Shown here in pieces: positions 40,013 to 48,812 of a stretch of DNA of 64,000 bases. Both the position numbers and the translations under genes were made by a program. Below the pieces are notes generated by a model. That model had not been told where the DNA came from and ran no database searches. It was given only the letters and a program-made list of their open reading frames with translations. How positions within the stretch are numbered: the stretch's first letter is position 1; every line of letters starts with the position of its first letter. The DNA is from Flavobacteriales bacterium (GTDB lineage: Bacteria > Bacteroidota > Bacteroidia > Flavobacteriales_G > Salibacteraceae): assembly GCA_018660685.1 (NCBI GenBank), contig JABJJW010000014.1, positions 62,001-126,000 on the forward strand, given 5' to 3'.

Positions 40013-40549
40013 ATGAGTGAGAAAGAAGAGCTTGAAAAAGAAGAGGTAAATCCACAAACAGCAGAAAGTGGATCAGAGGAGTCCGGTGAGGCATCTGCCG
40101 ATCAAAGTGACGACATTCAAAAGCAGCTCGAAGAAGAGAAGGCAAAGTTTGTTAGACTTTACGCAGAGTTTGAAAATTTCAGGAGAAGATCCGCTAAGGA
40201 AAAACTTGAACTGATTGGCACATCGACAGCGGATTTGATGAAAGACATTTTACCGATTGTAGATGATTTTCAAAGAGCCATCGAATCAAATAAATCGGTC
40301 GAAGACATTGACGCGATCAAACAAGGTTTCGAGCTATTGTATAACAAGTTGTTTTCAATCCTCTCTACGAAAGGACTCAGAGTCTTAGACAGCAAGGGAG
40401 GTGATTTTGATCCAGAAAGCCATGAGGCAGTGGCTCAGGTTCCGGCCCCAGAAAAAAAGCTGAAAGGCAAAGTCATCGACGAAGTTGAGAAAGGCTATAC
40501 CCTAAACGAGAAAATTATTCGACACCCGAAAGTTATTGTTGGGTCGTAA
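40013..40549 (+). CDS. grpE: Nucleotide exchange factor GrpE
   Basis: GrpE releases ADP from DnaK. The 178-residue protein has a long acidic N-terminus (1-45), a coiled-coil dimer helix ('LYAEFENFRRRSAKEKLELI') and the beta-wing ('VLDSKGGDFDPESHEAVAQV', 'YTLNEKIIRHPKVIVG'). dnaJ follows after 9 nt; dnaK is not in the window. Confidence 0.97.
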   Translation: MSEKEELEKEEVNPQTAESGSEESGEASADQSDDIQKQLEEEKAKFVRLYAEFENFRRRSAKEKLELIGTSTADLMKDILPIVDDFQRAIESNKSVEDIDAIKQGFELLYNKLFSILSTKGLRVLDSKGGDFDPESHEAVAQVPAPEKKLKGKVIDEVEKGYTLNEKIIRHPKVIVGS

Positions 40550-40558
40550 GTACAGAAC

Positions 40559-41665
40559 ATGGCGAAGCGAGATTATTACGAGGTTTTAGGAGTTTCCAAA
40601 GGAGCGGCTGCAGATGAGATTAAGAAATCTTATCGGAAGCTCGCTATTAAGTTCCATCCAGACAAAAACCCTGGGGACACAGAGGCAGAAGAGAAATTTA
40701 AAGAAGCGGCCGAGGCATACGATGTCTTGAGCAACGAAGAGAAGAAGGCTAAATACGATCGTTTCGGACATGCTGGAATGGGCAATGCCGGAGGATTTGG
40801 TGGTCAAGGGATGAACATGGAGGACATCTTCGAACATTTCGGAGACATCTTCGGGGGAGGGTTCGGATTTGGAGGCGCACAAGGAGGTCGACCTGCTAAT
40901 CGTCGAGGATCCAACCTGCGAGTCAGAGTGAAACTGACCCTCGAAGAAATTGCAAATGGCGTTGAGAAGAAAATAAAGGTCAACAAGCTTGTTCACGCCG
41001 AAGGCATCGAGTATCAGACATGTTCGACCTGTAATGGTACCGGCCGTATGATGCGTGTCACCCAAACATTTTTAGGTCAAATGCAAACTGCCAGTGCCTG
41101 CACAAGTTGCCAAGGCACAGGAAAGATCATTGAAAGTTCAGAACCTGGCACACAGCCTGATGGACTTGAAAGAAAAGAAAGCGTCATTGAAATTGAAATC
41201 CCACCAGGGGTTGAAGAAGGGATGCAGCTCTCTGTTCGCAGTAAAGGAAATGATGGCCCAATGGGAGGCCCCGCTGGAGATCTTCTGGTTGTGATCGAAG
41301 AACTAGAACACGAACATTTCGTACGAGATGGCTCAAACTTGCACTATGATTTGTACATCAATTTTGCAAATGCAGCGCTGGGAGAAAGTTTGGAAATTCC
41401 TACCCTTGACGGCAAGGCTAAGATTAAGATTGTACCAGGCACTCATTCAGGGAAAATCCTCCGGTTGAGAGGCAAAGGACTTCCTTCCATTAATTCATAC
41501 AATAATGGGGATCAGTTAGTTCATGTCAATGTTTGGACACCACAGGATCTCAGTTCTGAAGAAAAGGACATCCTCGAGAATTTAAAAGAGTCAGAGAACT
41601 TTAATCCAAATCCAAGCGGTGAGGAAAAAGGATTCTTCAATCGCATGAAGGAGTTTTTCTCGTAG
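40559..41665 (+). CDS. dnaJ: Chaperone DnaJ with half zinc-finger region
   Basis: DnaJ (Hsp40) delivers clients to DnaK and stimulates its ATPase. The 368-residue protein has a J domain (5-68) with HPD at 33-35, a Gly/Phe region (about 73-112) and the C-terminal beta domains. The cysteine-rich region carries only two of the usual four CxxCxGxG motifs: CSTCNGTG (155-162) and CTSCQGTG (181-188). These correspond to the inner pair that forms the second zinc site. The outer pair is replaced by '[10 protein letters not shown]' and '[11 protein letters not shown]'. The gene is otherwise intact, so this is a variant rather than a broken gene. Confidence 0.95.
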   Translation: MAKRDYYEVLGVSKGAAADEIKKSYRKLAIKFHPDKNPGDTEAEEKFKEAAEAYDVLSNEEKKAKYDRFGHAGMGNAGGFGGQGMNMEDIFEHFGDIFGGGFGFGGAQGGRPANRRGSNLRVRVKLTLEEIANGVEKKIKVNKLVHAEGIEYQTCSTCNGTGRMMRVTQTFLGQMQTASACTSCQGTGKIIESSEPGTQPDGLERKESVIEIEIPPGVEEGMQLSVRSKGNDGPMGGPAGDLLVVIEELEHEHFVRDGSNLHYDLYINFANAALGESLEIPTLDGKAKIKIVPGTHSGKILRLRGKGLPSINSYNNGDQLVHVNVWTPQDLSSEEKDILENLKESENFNPNPSGEEKGFFNRMKEFFS

Positions 41666-41720
41666 TTCAGGCTAAATAATTCCTTTATTTACCGGTCTAT
41701 TGAGTTAACATTCAAGAAGG

Positions 41721-42653
41721 TTGGATCAGCCAATATTAGAAGCAAGAAACGTAAATAAGCATTTCGGGACATTTCATGTTCTGGATGATATTTCGTTGGT
41801 GATACCCGCCGGGAGCATCTATGGTTTGCTCGGGCCCAATGGCGCAGGCAAGACCACATTCATCAGAATACTCAATCAAATTACGGCTCCAGACACGGGA
41901 TCAGTTCAGTTCAACGGACGCGACATAAAGCTCGGAGACACCGCTTCCATTGGTTACTTACCAGAAGAACGCGGATTGTACAGAAAAATGAAGGTTTGGG
42001 AACAAGCAATCTACCTATGCCGTCTGAAAGGCATGTCTAAGGCAGAAGCTACCAATTCATTGAAAGATTGGTTCACGAGACTCAACATGAAATCTTGGGC
42101 AGACAAGAGAGTTGATGAACTCTCAAAAGGAATGCAGCAACGCCTGCAGTTCGTGGTTAGTGTTGCCCACGGACCAGAACTCTTGATACTCGATGAACCT
42201 TTCTCAGGTTTCGATCCGGTGAATACAGAAGAACTGAAAAAGGAAATTCTACGGTTGAATGAGGAAGGCACGACCATTATTTTCTCCACGCATAACATGG
42301 CTAGCGTCGAGGAGCTATGCAGCGAAATAACGCTGATCAATAAGGGACAGAACATCCTCAGCGGAAAGGTTGACGAAATTCAAAGAAGCTATAGCAAGAG
42401 CATCTATGGAGTCTCATTCAAAGGGAGCCAAGTCGCTTTCGCGAATGCTCTCGGTCATCAATTTGAAATTGAAAATCTTGTTGAAAAAGGAGAGCTCAGC
42501 AATGCTTTGATCAAGGCCCATTCTAGCATGAGCACCAAGGACCTACTCGGCTCATTGATTCAGCAAGTGGATATTGTCTCCTTTTCTGAGAAACTTCCAT
42601 CGATGAACGATGTATTTATTGACATGGTAACCCCTAAATCAGAAGTAGCGTAA
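41721..42653 (+). CDS. ABC-2 exporter ATP-binding protein
   Basis: A 310-residue ATPase of the NatA/CcmA type. Walker A is 'GPNGAGKTT' (38-46), the signature reads 'LSKGMQQRL' instead of LSGGQ, and Walker B is 'LLILDEPFSGFDP'. The H-loop is in 'IFSTHNM'. The C-terminal ~85 residues form a DUF4162-like extension. Translation must start at TTG (41721), since no upstream ATG is available. It shares TAATG with the permease gene, so the two are coupled. The substrate is unknown; NatAB-like pairs export sodium or lantibiotic-like compounds, but other substrates are possible. Confidence 0.93.
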   Translation: MDQPILEARNVNKHFGTFHVLDDISLVIPAGSIYGLLGPNGAGKTTFIRILNQITAPDTGSVQFNGRDIKLGDTASIGYLPEERGLYRKMKVWEQAIYLCRLKGMSKAEATNSLKDWFTRLNMKSWADKRVDELSKGMQQRLQFVVSVAHGPELLILDEPFSGFDPVNTEELKKEILRLNEEGTTIIFSTHNMASVEELCSEITLINKGQNILSGKVDEIQRSYSKSIYGVSFKGSQVAFANALGHQFEIENLVEKGELSNALIKAHSSMSTKDLLGSLIQQVDIVSFSEKLPSMNDVFIDMVTPKSEVA

Positions 42654-43987
42654 TGGGAGGCACTATAGGACTAATACTCGGACGCGAATACTTCAGTAGG
42701 GTTAGAAAAAAGTCCTTCATTATCATGAGCATCCTTGGTCCATTGATTATTGCGGGGGTGATGATATTCGCCTTTTGGATGAGTCTTGAAGAAAGCGAGA
42801 ATCAAAAGATTTTAGTTGTCGATGACAACCACCCATTTTTCACCGAGCTGGAAGGAAACGAAACGCTGCTCTTTGAAGTCCAGGACATCTCCCTCGATCA
42901 AGCCGAAGCCCTATTGGACGTATCCGACTTCACTGGGATTCTATATCTACCTCAGAACATACTGCAAAGCAAGGTTGGCGAACTATACTTCAAAAAACAA
43001 CCTTCTTTCAAGGTGCAAAGACGCATTGAAGAATCAGTGCAGCAATACATGGAGATTAGAAAGCTGGAAGAATTCGACATCACCGAGAGTGATTACCGGA
43101 GACTGAAAGCTCCTTTTACTCTTCTCACGTTTCAGTTCGACAGTTCGAGTGGACGAATGGAAGAAACTAACATTCTACCAGCAGTCGTTGGATTGGTTTT
43201 TGGGATACTCATTTATCTGTTCATATTCATGTACAGCATACAAGTGATGCGCGGAGTGATTGAAGAGAAAACCAGTCGAATAATTGAGGTCATGATCAGC
43301 TCAGTGAAACCATTTCAATTGATGATGGGGAAGATTTTAGGAGTTGGGGCCGTTGGACTTACACAGTTTCTCATCTGGGTGGTTCTCTCAATCGTGATTT
43401 TTAGTGTGGGTCAATCAGTCATTCTCGGAGATAAATACGTAGCGGGAGCGGACCAAGGAAACGTCACGGAAATGGTTCAAAGTGAAATGGACGCTGATAA
43501 CCAGCTGAACATCACTAAAATGAGCCAGGATGACAACCTATTCAACAGCATTCGAAGAGTAAATTTTCCAGTGATGATTGCCGTCTTCTTGTTCTACTTT
43601 TTAGGCGGTTACCTCTTATACAGTGCATTGATGGCCGCCGTTGGTTCAGCGGTGGACTCGGACACGGACACGCAACAATTCATCATACCCATCACCTTTC
43701 CTCTCTTGCTTGCCTACATTCTATCATTCAGTGTATTCGAAAACCCATCCAGTGGAATGGCGGTTTGGTTAAGCATCATTCCGTTTACAAGCCCGGTCAT
43801 AATGATGATCCGAGTCGCCTTTGGTATCGAGAGTCAAGATCTTTGGCAGGTGTACCTGTCAATGGGCCTGTTGATCATAACCTTTTTAGGCACAGTCTGG
43901 GTTTCGTCAAGAGTTTACAGAACAGGTATTCTGATGTACGGAAAGAAAGCCAGCTTCAGAGAAATGATAAAATGGATTAGATACTAG
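42653..43987 (+). CDS. ABC-2 exporter permease
   Basis: A 444-residue membrane protein of the NatB/ABC-2 family. A first transmembrane helix ('FIIMSILGPLIIAGVMIFAF', ~21-42) is followed by a large extracytoplasmic domain (45-175). At least five helices follow, beginning with 'LPAVVGLVFGILIYLFIFMYSI' (~178). The cytoplasmic coupling segment is 'GVIEEKTSRIIEVMISSVKP'. It partners the ATPase encoded just upstream, with which it overlaps by 1 nt. The sigma-54-type regulator starts 3 nt after its stop, so all three genes are likely one operon. Confidence 0.92.
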   Translation: MGGTIGLILGREYFSRVRKKSFIIMSILGPLIIAGVMIFAFWMSLEESENQKILVVDDNHPFFTELEGNETLLFEVQDISLDQAEALLDVSDFTGILYLPQNILQSKVGELYFKKQPSFKVQRRIEESVQQYMEIRKLEEFDITESDYRRLKAPFTLLTFQFDSSSGRMEETNILPAVVGLVFGILIYLFIFMYSIQVMRGVIEEKTSRIIEVMISSVKPFQLMMGKILGVGAVGLTQFLIWVVLSIVIFSVGQSVILGDKYVAGADQGNVTEMVQSEMDADNQLNITKMSQDDNLFNSIRRVNFPVMIAVFLFYFLGGYLLYSALMAAVGSAVDSDTDTQQFIIPITFPLLLAYILSFSVFENPSSGMAVWLSIIPFTSPVIMMIRVAFGIESQDLWQVYLSMGLLIITFLGTVWVSSRVYRTGILMYGKKASFREMIKWIRY

Positions 43988-43990
43988 CTT

Positions 43991-45148
43991 ATGCCGAAAA
44001 TCTTGATCATAGACGACGAACGACCAATTCGTTCCACACTGCGAGACATTCTTGAATATGAAAAAATTGAGGTCGTTGAAGCTGAAGATGGCAAAAGCGG
44101 AGTGCAACTTTTTCGAGATGACTCATTCGACGCTGTACTGTGTGACATTAAAATGTCAGGGATGGATGGAATTGAGGTCTTGGAGCGGCTCCAAATTCTC
44201 AATCCGGATATCCCCGTAATCATGATCAGTGGTCACGGCACGATCGATACCGCCGTTGAATCACTCAAAAAAGGGGCGTATGACTACATACCTAAGCCTC
44301 CAGACCTCAATAGGTTGCTGGTGGCGGTGCGCAATGCGTTAGACAGAAATACGTTGGTTGAAGAAACCAAAACCCTCAAAAAGAAGATTGCTCGTAAAAC
44401 AAGCTCTCCAATTATTGGTGCTGGTAAAGCAATCGGAGAGGTCAAGAAAATCATTGACAAGGTGGCACCAACAGAAGCCAGAGTGCTGATTACGGGTCCG
44501 AACGGAGTCGGAAAAGAGCTGGTCGCCAGACAAATTCACGATAAGAGTGAGCGATCCAAGGCTGCGTTTGTGGAAGTGAATTGTGCAGCAATTCCATCTG
44601 AATTAATAGAAAGTGAGCTTTTTGGACATGAGAAAGGAGCCTTTACTTCGGCCATTAAACAGCGAATTGGCAAGTTTGAACAAGCTTCTGGAGGTACACT
44701 CTTTCTGGATGAAATTGGTGACATGAGTGCCAGTGCTCAGGCCAAGGTTTTAAGGGCGCTCCAAGAAAATAGAATTACACGCGTAGGAGGAGAAAAAGAA
44801 ATAAAAGTCAGCCCTAGAGTTGTGGCAGCAACCAACAAGGACTTGAAAACAGAAATTGAACGTGGTGCATTTAGAGAAGATTTATACCATCGACTTTCAG
44901 TAATTCTGATTGAAGTCCCGTCTCTCAACGATCGTCGAGAGGATATTCCTGAGCTGATCACGCACTTTCTAAAACTGGTCGCAGATGAGTCTGGATCAAC
45001 TTCACCGGAAATTGATCAAAAAGCAATCAAATACTTGTCAGAGATTGATTGGAGCGGAAACATCCGCCAACTCCGCAATACAATTGAACGCCTCTGCATC
45101 ATGGCAGAAAGCAAAATAGACTTGAGCTTGTGTAAAAAGTTCGCTTAA
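43991..45148 (+). CDS. Sigma-54-type response regulator lacking a DNA-binding domain
   Basis: A 385-residue NtrC-like protein. The receiver domain (1-118) has the acidic pair D8/D9, phospho-acceptor D52 ('[11 protein letters not shown]'), S80 and K102. The AAA+ domain has Walker A 'GPNGVGKE' (169-176), Walker B 'LFLDE' (237-241) and 'FREDLYHRL'. The sigma-54 loop reads GAFTSA (216-221) instead of GAFTGA. The chain ends about 20 residues after '[13 protein letters not shown]', so the usual C-terminal Fis-type helix-turn-helix is missing. It may act without specific DNA binding, or through a partner. No histidine kinase gene is adjacent. It is 3 nt from the exporter permease. Confidence 0.93.
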   Translation: MPKILIIDDERPIRSTLRDILEYEKIEVVEAEDGKSGVQLFRDDSFDAVLCDIKMSGMDGIEVLERLQILNPDIPVIMISGHGTIDTAVESLKKGAYDYIPKPPDLNRLLVAVRNALDRNTLVEETKTLKKKIARKTSSPIIGAGKAIGEVKKIIDKVAPTEARVLITGPNGVGKELVARQIHDKSERSKAAFVEVNCAAIPSELIESELFGHEKGAFTSAIKQRIGKFEQASGGTLFLDEIGDMSASAQAKVLRALQENRITRVGGEKEIKVSPRVVAATNKDLKTEIERGAFREDLYHRLSVILIEVPSLNDRREDIPELITHFLKLVADESGSTSPEIDQKAIKYLSEIDWSGNIRQLRNTIERLCIMAESKIDLSLCKKFA

Positions 45149-45215
45149 AATCCTATTCCAACCGATTAATATCACTTTTTTTAAGATCAACCCGATTTTT
45201 TCTAGATTCTATCGG

Positions 45216-45223
45216 TAAATTTG
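45216..45223 (+). promoter_or_regulatory. -7 box for the first T9SS giant gene
   Basis: TAAATTTG fits TAnnTTTG, with a T-rich tract (45194-45201) about 15-20 nt upstream in the -33 position. It ends 27 nt before the ATG. Confidence 0.55.
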
Positions 45224-45250
45224 CAGGATAGTTAATTAAAAAATCATTTT

Positions 45251-48200
45251 ATGAAAACATTTACTCTTTTAAAAAGAGCCGTGCTTTCTGTCATGTTCAG
45301 CGCGATCGCCGTAGTAGGGTTCGGGCAGCTTATTACAGTTGGTAATGGTTCTACGGTAACCGGTACGGGCAATAGCTACACTGGTGATACACCATTTGGA
45401 ACTTGGTACATGGATGACCAAACACAGATGCTATACCCAGCAAGTGAAGTTGCTGCAGCAGGTGGTGTTTCGGGATTCATGAACGATTTAAGATTCAACA
45501 TCACACAAGTTGGATCTCCAGCCATGACCGATTTGACAATTAAAATCGGATTCACTTCTTCTGCGACTATCTACAATCTCCAAAACACCGCAGGTTATAC
45601 GACGGTTTATACAAACTCGTCATATAACACATCATTGGGTTGGAACATTTTTGATTTCAGTTCTCCAGTTTTTTGGAATGGTACTGATAACATCATTGTA
45701 GATGTGTGTTTTAACAACAGCTCATATTCATTGAACAGTCATATGACTGCAGATTTTTTCTCTGGTAGAGTAGCATGTTATTATACTGACAATCCAAACG
45801 GGTCCATTTGCGGACTTTATACTGGATACTCATACTCAAGAAGAGCTCAGTGCGCCTTCACTATTCTTCCTCCTTATGCTGATGATGCAGGAATTGTAGC
45901 TATCCTAAGCCCAGTTTTACCAACATGCGATCTCGATTCAATCGATGTTGAAGTAGTTGTTCAAAATGCTGGTCAGGACACGCTCTATGATTGTGATATC
46001 AAATGGCAGATTAATAATGGAACACCAACGACGTATAGCTATACAGGAGTTGTTAATCCTCAAGGCGGAACGGATACCTTGACACTGTCAACGTATTCTT
46101 TCACAAATTTTGATGATTTAACTGTTTGGACAGAGAATCCAAATGGTGCTACTGATAGTTTACCAGGAAATGACACAACTGCTATGGGAGTTGCGTCTGG
46201 ATTGTCTGGAACATATGGAATACCTGGTGATTACGCCACATTCCAAGATGCTGCAGACGACCTGATGACCTTCGGTGTTTGTGGACCTGTTGTTATGGAA
46301 GCTGCAAATGGAACGTACAGTGAACAAGTATCATTAGGAAATGTACTTGGAACAAGTGATTCCAACAGTGTTACATTCACAAGTGTTTCTGGAAACATGG
46401 CTGACGTTACGTTAGAGTTCGCTTCCTCATCTACTGCGAATAACTATGTTGTTGATGTCAATGATGCTGATTATGTATCATTTACAAACATGACTATCCG
46501 CAACACTGGTACATCAATCTATGGTAGAGCTGTTGTTGTTCAAAACAACGCTATGAACTTCACAGTTGACAACTGTCACGTGATTGCCAACTCTTACCCA
46601 TATACAGGTGACTACACTACTGCTATCTATGCAAATGGTAACAACCATAACTTGACGATTACGAATAACACCATTGAAAAAGGTGGTTATGGTATCCGAG
46701 TTTATGGCGGTGGAAACACAAACCGCGTGGAGAATGTAACTATCGAAGACAACCACATGGAGGATGCCTACTACATGGCAAACTACTTATGGTACATCGA
46801 TGGTTTGAACTTCAACAATAACACGGTAACTAAGGACACAAGTGCAACTTACTATTTCGGATACGGAGTATACTGCTACTATGTTGATGATTTCAATGTG
46901 AACAACAACTACATCGGCGCTTCTGAAGGAGCTAGTTATGGTTATGCTTACTCATTGTACATGAACTATTGTATTGGTAGCAACAATCCTAAGAGTAAGG
47001 TCATGAACAACTGTGTGACTTCAGGAATCCCTGGTCAAACAGCATATGGATACTATCCAATGTACATGTACGGATCTGGAAATGTTGACATCATCAACAA
47101 TTCATTCAACCGAACAGGTGGATACACTGGTAACTACTACGCATGCTACATCAGCCAAGGTGGAGGAATTACATTGAAGAACAACAACTTCGCTAACCTC
47201 AACTCTGGATATGCGCTTTATGTTTACGGTCTTTGGACTTTGAATGAAAGTGACCACAACAACTTCTACACGAATAGTGGAACGCTTATCTATCAAGGTA
47301 CTACTCAGTATTCTTCATTGGAAGCATATCAGATCGGAACTGGATATGACATGAACTCTGTTTCTACAGATCCAGCTTACGTTGATACACTTAAATGTAT
47401 TACGTGCAACGATACGCTTGATGGCGGTGGAGTTAATGTTGGGAACATGTACGACATTGATTCGAACAATCGAAGCACGACTACACCAGATATCGGTGCT
47501 GTTGAGTACATCAACGCAAGTAACTTCACACTTGGACCAGACACAAATATTTGTGGCGATGAGTATGTCATCGAAGCTGGACCTGCGCAGTCTGTAACTT
47601 GGAGTGTTAATGGTAGCAGTACAACTGGCAACAGCTACACGCTCCAGGCAAGTGGAACGACTCCTGAATTGTTCAACATTAGTGTGAGCATGACAACTGC
47701 TTTTTGTGGTACGGGTACTGACCAGACTCAAGTAACACTTGTGCCTGATGCAAGCCTTGATTCAAATGTTCACATCTGTGCTGATGAAACAGCTACACTA
47801 GAACCAGGTGGAGGTAGCACTGCTACTTACTCTTGGTCAACTGGTGAGTCTACATCATCTATCATGGTGAATGAGCCAGGTCAGATTAGCGTTATCAAAT
47901 CAGAAGAAGGTTGCGAAAGTGTAGCAAGCAGTATGGTGACACAGTCAACCGCTGTTGCTATTCTTGACATCGAAGATTGTGAGGACAATGCTCCAATCAC
48001 TCTTGATGCAACAATTCCTGATGGAACGAACTACGCATGGTCCGGTGGAAACAGCATGACATCTGCGGTAAACACATTCGACCAAAGTGGTTCGTATACG
48101 ATTACAGCTACTGACGCTTTTGGATGTGTTTCTGTTGATTCATTCGAATTAGCAATCCTAGGTGAGCCAGTTGCGGTTATCAACCATATTGGTTCTGGTG

Positions 48201-48661
48201 GTACTGCCATCCAGTTCTACAGTAATAACTCAACAGGTCTCGGTCAGAGCACCACCTACAATTGGACATTTGTAAATGGCGACACGTCGTCAACTGCAAA
48301 TCCAATCTATGTTTTCCCATGGAATGGACCTCCAACCACATATACCATCAGCCTTGAAATCAACAATGGTTGTGGTGTAGATGTAGAGACTATGGAAGTA
48401 ACTGTTGATCCACTTGGTGTTCAGGATATTGAAAGCGGCTCATTCGCTATCTATCCTAACCCAACATCGGATATATTGAATATTGCGACCAATGATGTCG
48501 AAGCTGGTTCTATCAGCATCATCGACCTCAGCGGAAGAACAGTATTGGAAACTCCATTAACTGCTGGTTCTAATAACCTTACAGTCAATGTGAGCAACCT
48601 AGCAGCTGGATCTTACATCGTTAAGATTGCTGACACAGTTCAGCCATTGATCATCGAGTAA
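45251..48661 (+). CDS. T9SS-secreted beta-helix protein, paralogue 1
   Basis: An 1136-residue secreted protein. In order: a signal peptide (1-26); an N-terminal beta domain (27-~205) of a type seen in other Bacteroidota secreted proteins ('SYTGDTPFGTWYMDD', 'GWNIFDFSSPVFWNGTDNI'); and a CARDB-like domain (~210-315, 'DDAGIVAILSPVLPTCDLDS'). Then follow a right-handed parallel beta-helix (~317-752) rich in Asn, Tyr and Gly, closing with 'TTPDIGAVEY'; Ig-like repeats (~755-970); a PKD-like domain (~975-1060); and a type A T9SS sorting domain ('YPNPTSDILNI', end 'VQPLIIE'). No catalytic site can be assigned. Adhesion or glycan contact is plausible but unproven. Own -7 box and terminator. Confidence 0.93.
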   Translation: MKTFTLLKRAVLSVMFSAIAVVGFGQLITVGNGSTVTGTGNSYTGDTPFGTWYMDDQTQMLYPASEVAAAGGVSGFMNDLRFNITQVGSPAMTDLTIKIGFTSSATIYNLQNTAGYTTVYTNSSYNTSLGWNIFDFSSPVFWNGTDNIIVDVCFNNSSYSLNSHMTADFFSGRVACYYTDNPNGSICGLYTGYSYSRRAQCAFTILPPYADDAGIVAILSPVLPTCDLDSIDVEVVVQNAGQDTLYDCDIKWQINNGTPTTYSYTGVVNPQGGTDTLTLSTYSFTNFDDLTVWTENPNGATDSLPGNDTTAMGVASGLSGTYGIPGDYATFQDAADDLMTFGVCGPVVMEAANGTYSEQVSLGNVLGTSDSNSVTFTSVSGNMADVTLEFASSSTANNYVVDVNDADYVSFTNMTIRNTGTSIYGRAVVVQNNAMNFTVDNCHVIANSYPYTGDYTTAIYANGNNHNLTITNNTIEKGGYGIRVYGGGNTNRVENVTIEDNHMEDAYYMANYLWYIDGLNFNNNTVTKDTSATYYFGYGVYCYYVDDFNVNNNYIGASEGASYGYAYSLYMNYCIGSNNPKSKVMNNCVTSGIPGQTAYGYYPMYMYGSGNVDIINNSFNRTGGYTGNYYACYISQGGGITLKNNNFANLNSGYALYVYGLWTLNESDHNNFYTNSGTLIYQGTTQYSSLEAYQIGTGYDMNSVSTDPAYVDTLKCITCNDTLDGGGVNVGNMYDIDSNNRSTTTPDIGAVEYINASNFTLGPDTNICGDEYVIEAGPAQSVTWSVNGSSTTGNSYTLQASGTTPELFNISVSMTTAFCGTGTDQTQVTLVPDASLDSNVHICADETATLEPGGGSTATYSWSTGESTSSIMVNEPGQISVIKSEEGCESVASSMVTQSTAVAILDIEDCEDNAPITLDATIPDGTNYAWSGGNSMTSAVNTFDQSGSYTITATDAFGCVSVDSFELAILGEPVAVINHIGSGGTAIQFYSNNSTGLGQSTTYNWTFVNGDTSSTANPIYVFPWNGPPTTYTISLEINNGCGVDVETMEVTVDPLGVQDIESGSFAIYPNPTSDILNIATNDVEAGSISIIDLSGRTVLETPLTAGSNNLTVNVSNLAAGSYIVKIADTVQPLIIE

Positions 48662-48681
48662 TCGATATCAACATATTCTTG

Positions 48682-48712
48682 AAAGGCCTTCCATTTGGAG
48701 GGCCTTTTTTTT
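48682..48712 (+). terminator. Intrinsic terminator after T9SS paralogue 1
   Basis: AAAGGCCTTCC and GGAGGGCCTTT form an 11-bp stem with one wobble around ATTT, followed by T's. It ends the first paralogue's transcript 20 nt after its stop. Confidence 0.92.
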
Positions 48713-48776
48713 GTCAGGAATATTATAACCAATCGATTCTTTGACTCGATTGGTCTTCAAATTCAGAATACTGGAC

Positions 48777-48784
48777 TATATTTG
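48777..48784 (+). promoter_or_regulatory. -7 box for T9SS paralogue 2
   Basis: TATATTTG fits TAnnTTTG. A TTGG about 24 nt upstream could serve as the -33 element. It ends 28 nt before the ATG. Confidence 0.6.
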
Positions 48785-48812
48785 AGAAAATTCACATTAA
48801 AATCTAACCAAA

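Noticed and set aside
41673-41691. AT-rich perfect 7-bp inverted repeat (TAAATAA/TTATTTA) after dnaJ
   Set aside because: A/T only, no T tail and no clear role; expected by chance in this composition, though a weak operator cannot be excluded.
46514-47731. Several minus-strand frames of 60-138 codons inside the T9SS genes
   Set aside because: They are rich in Val, Ser, Thr and Ile because they are the reverse of Asn/Tyr/Gly-rich codons; none has a plausible start region or domain.
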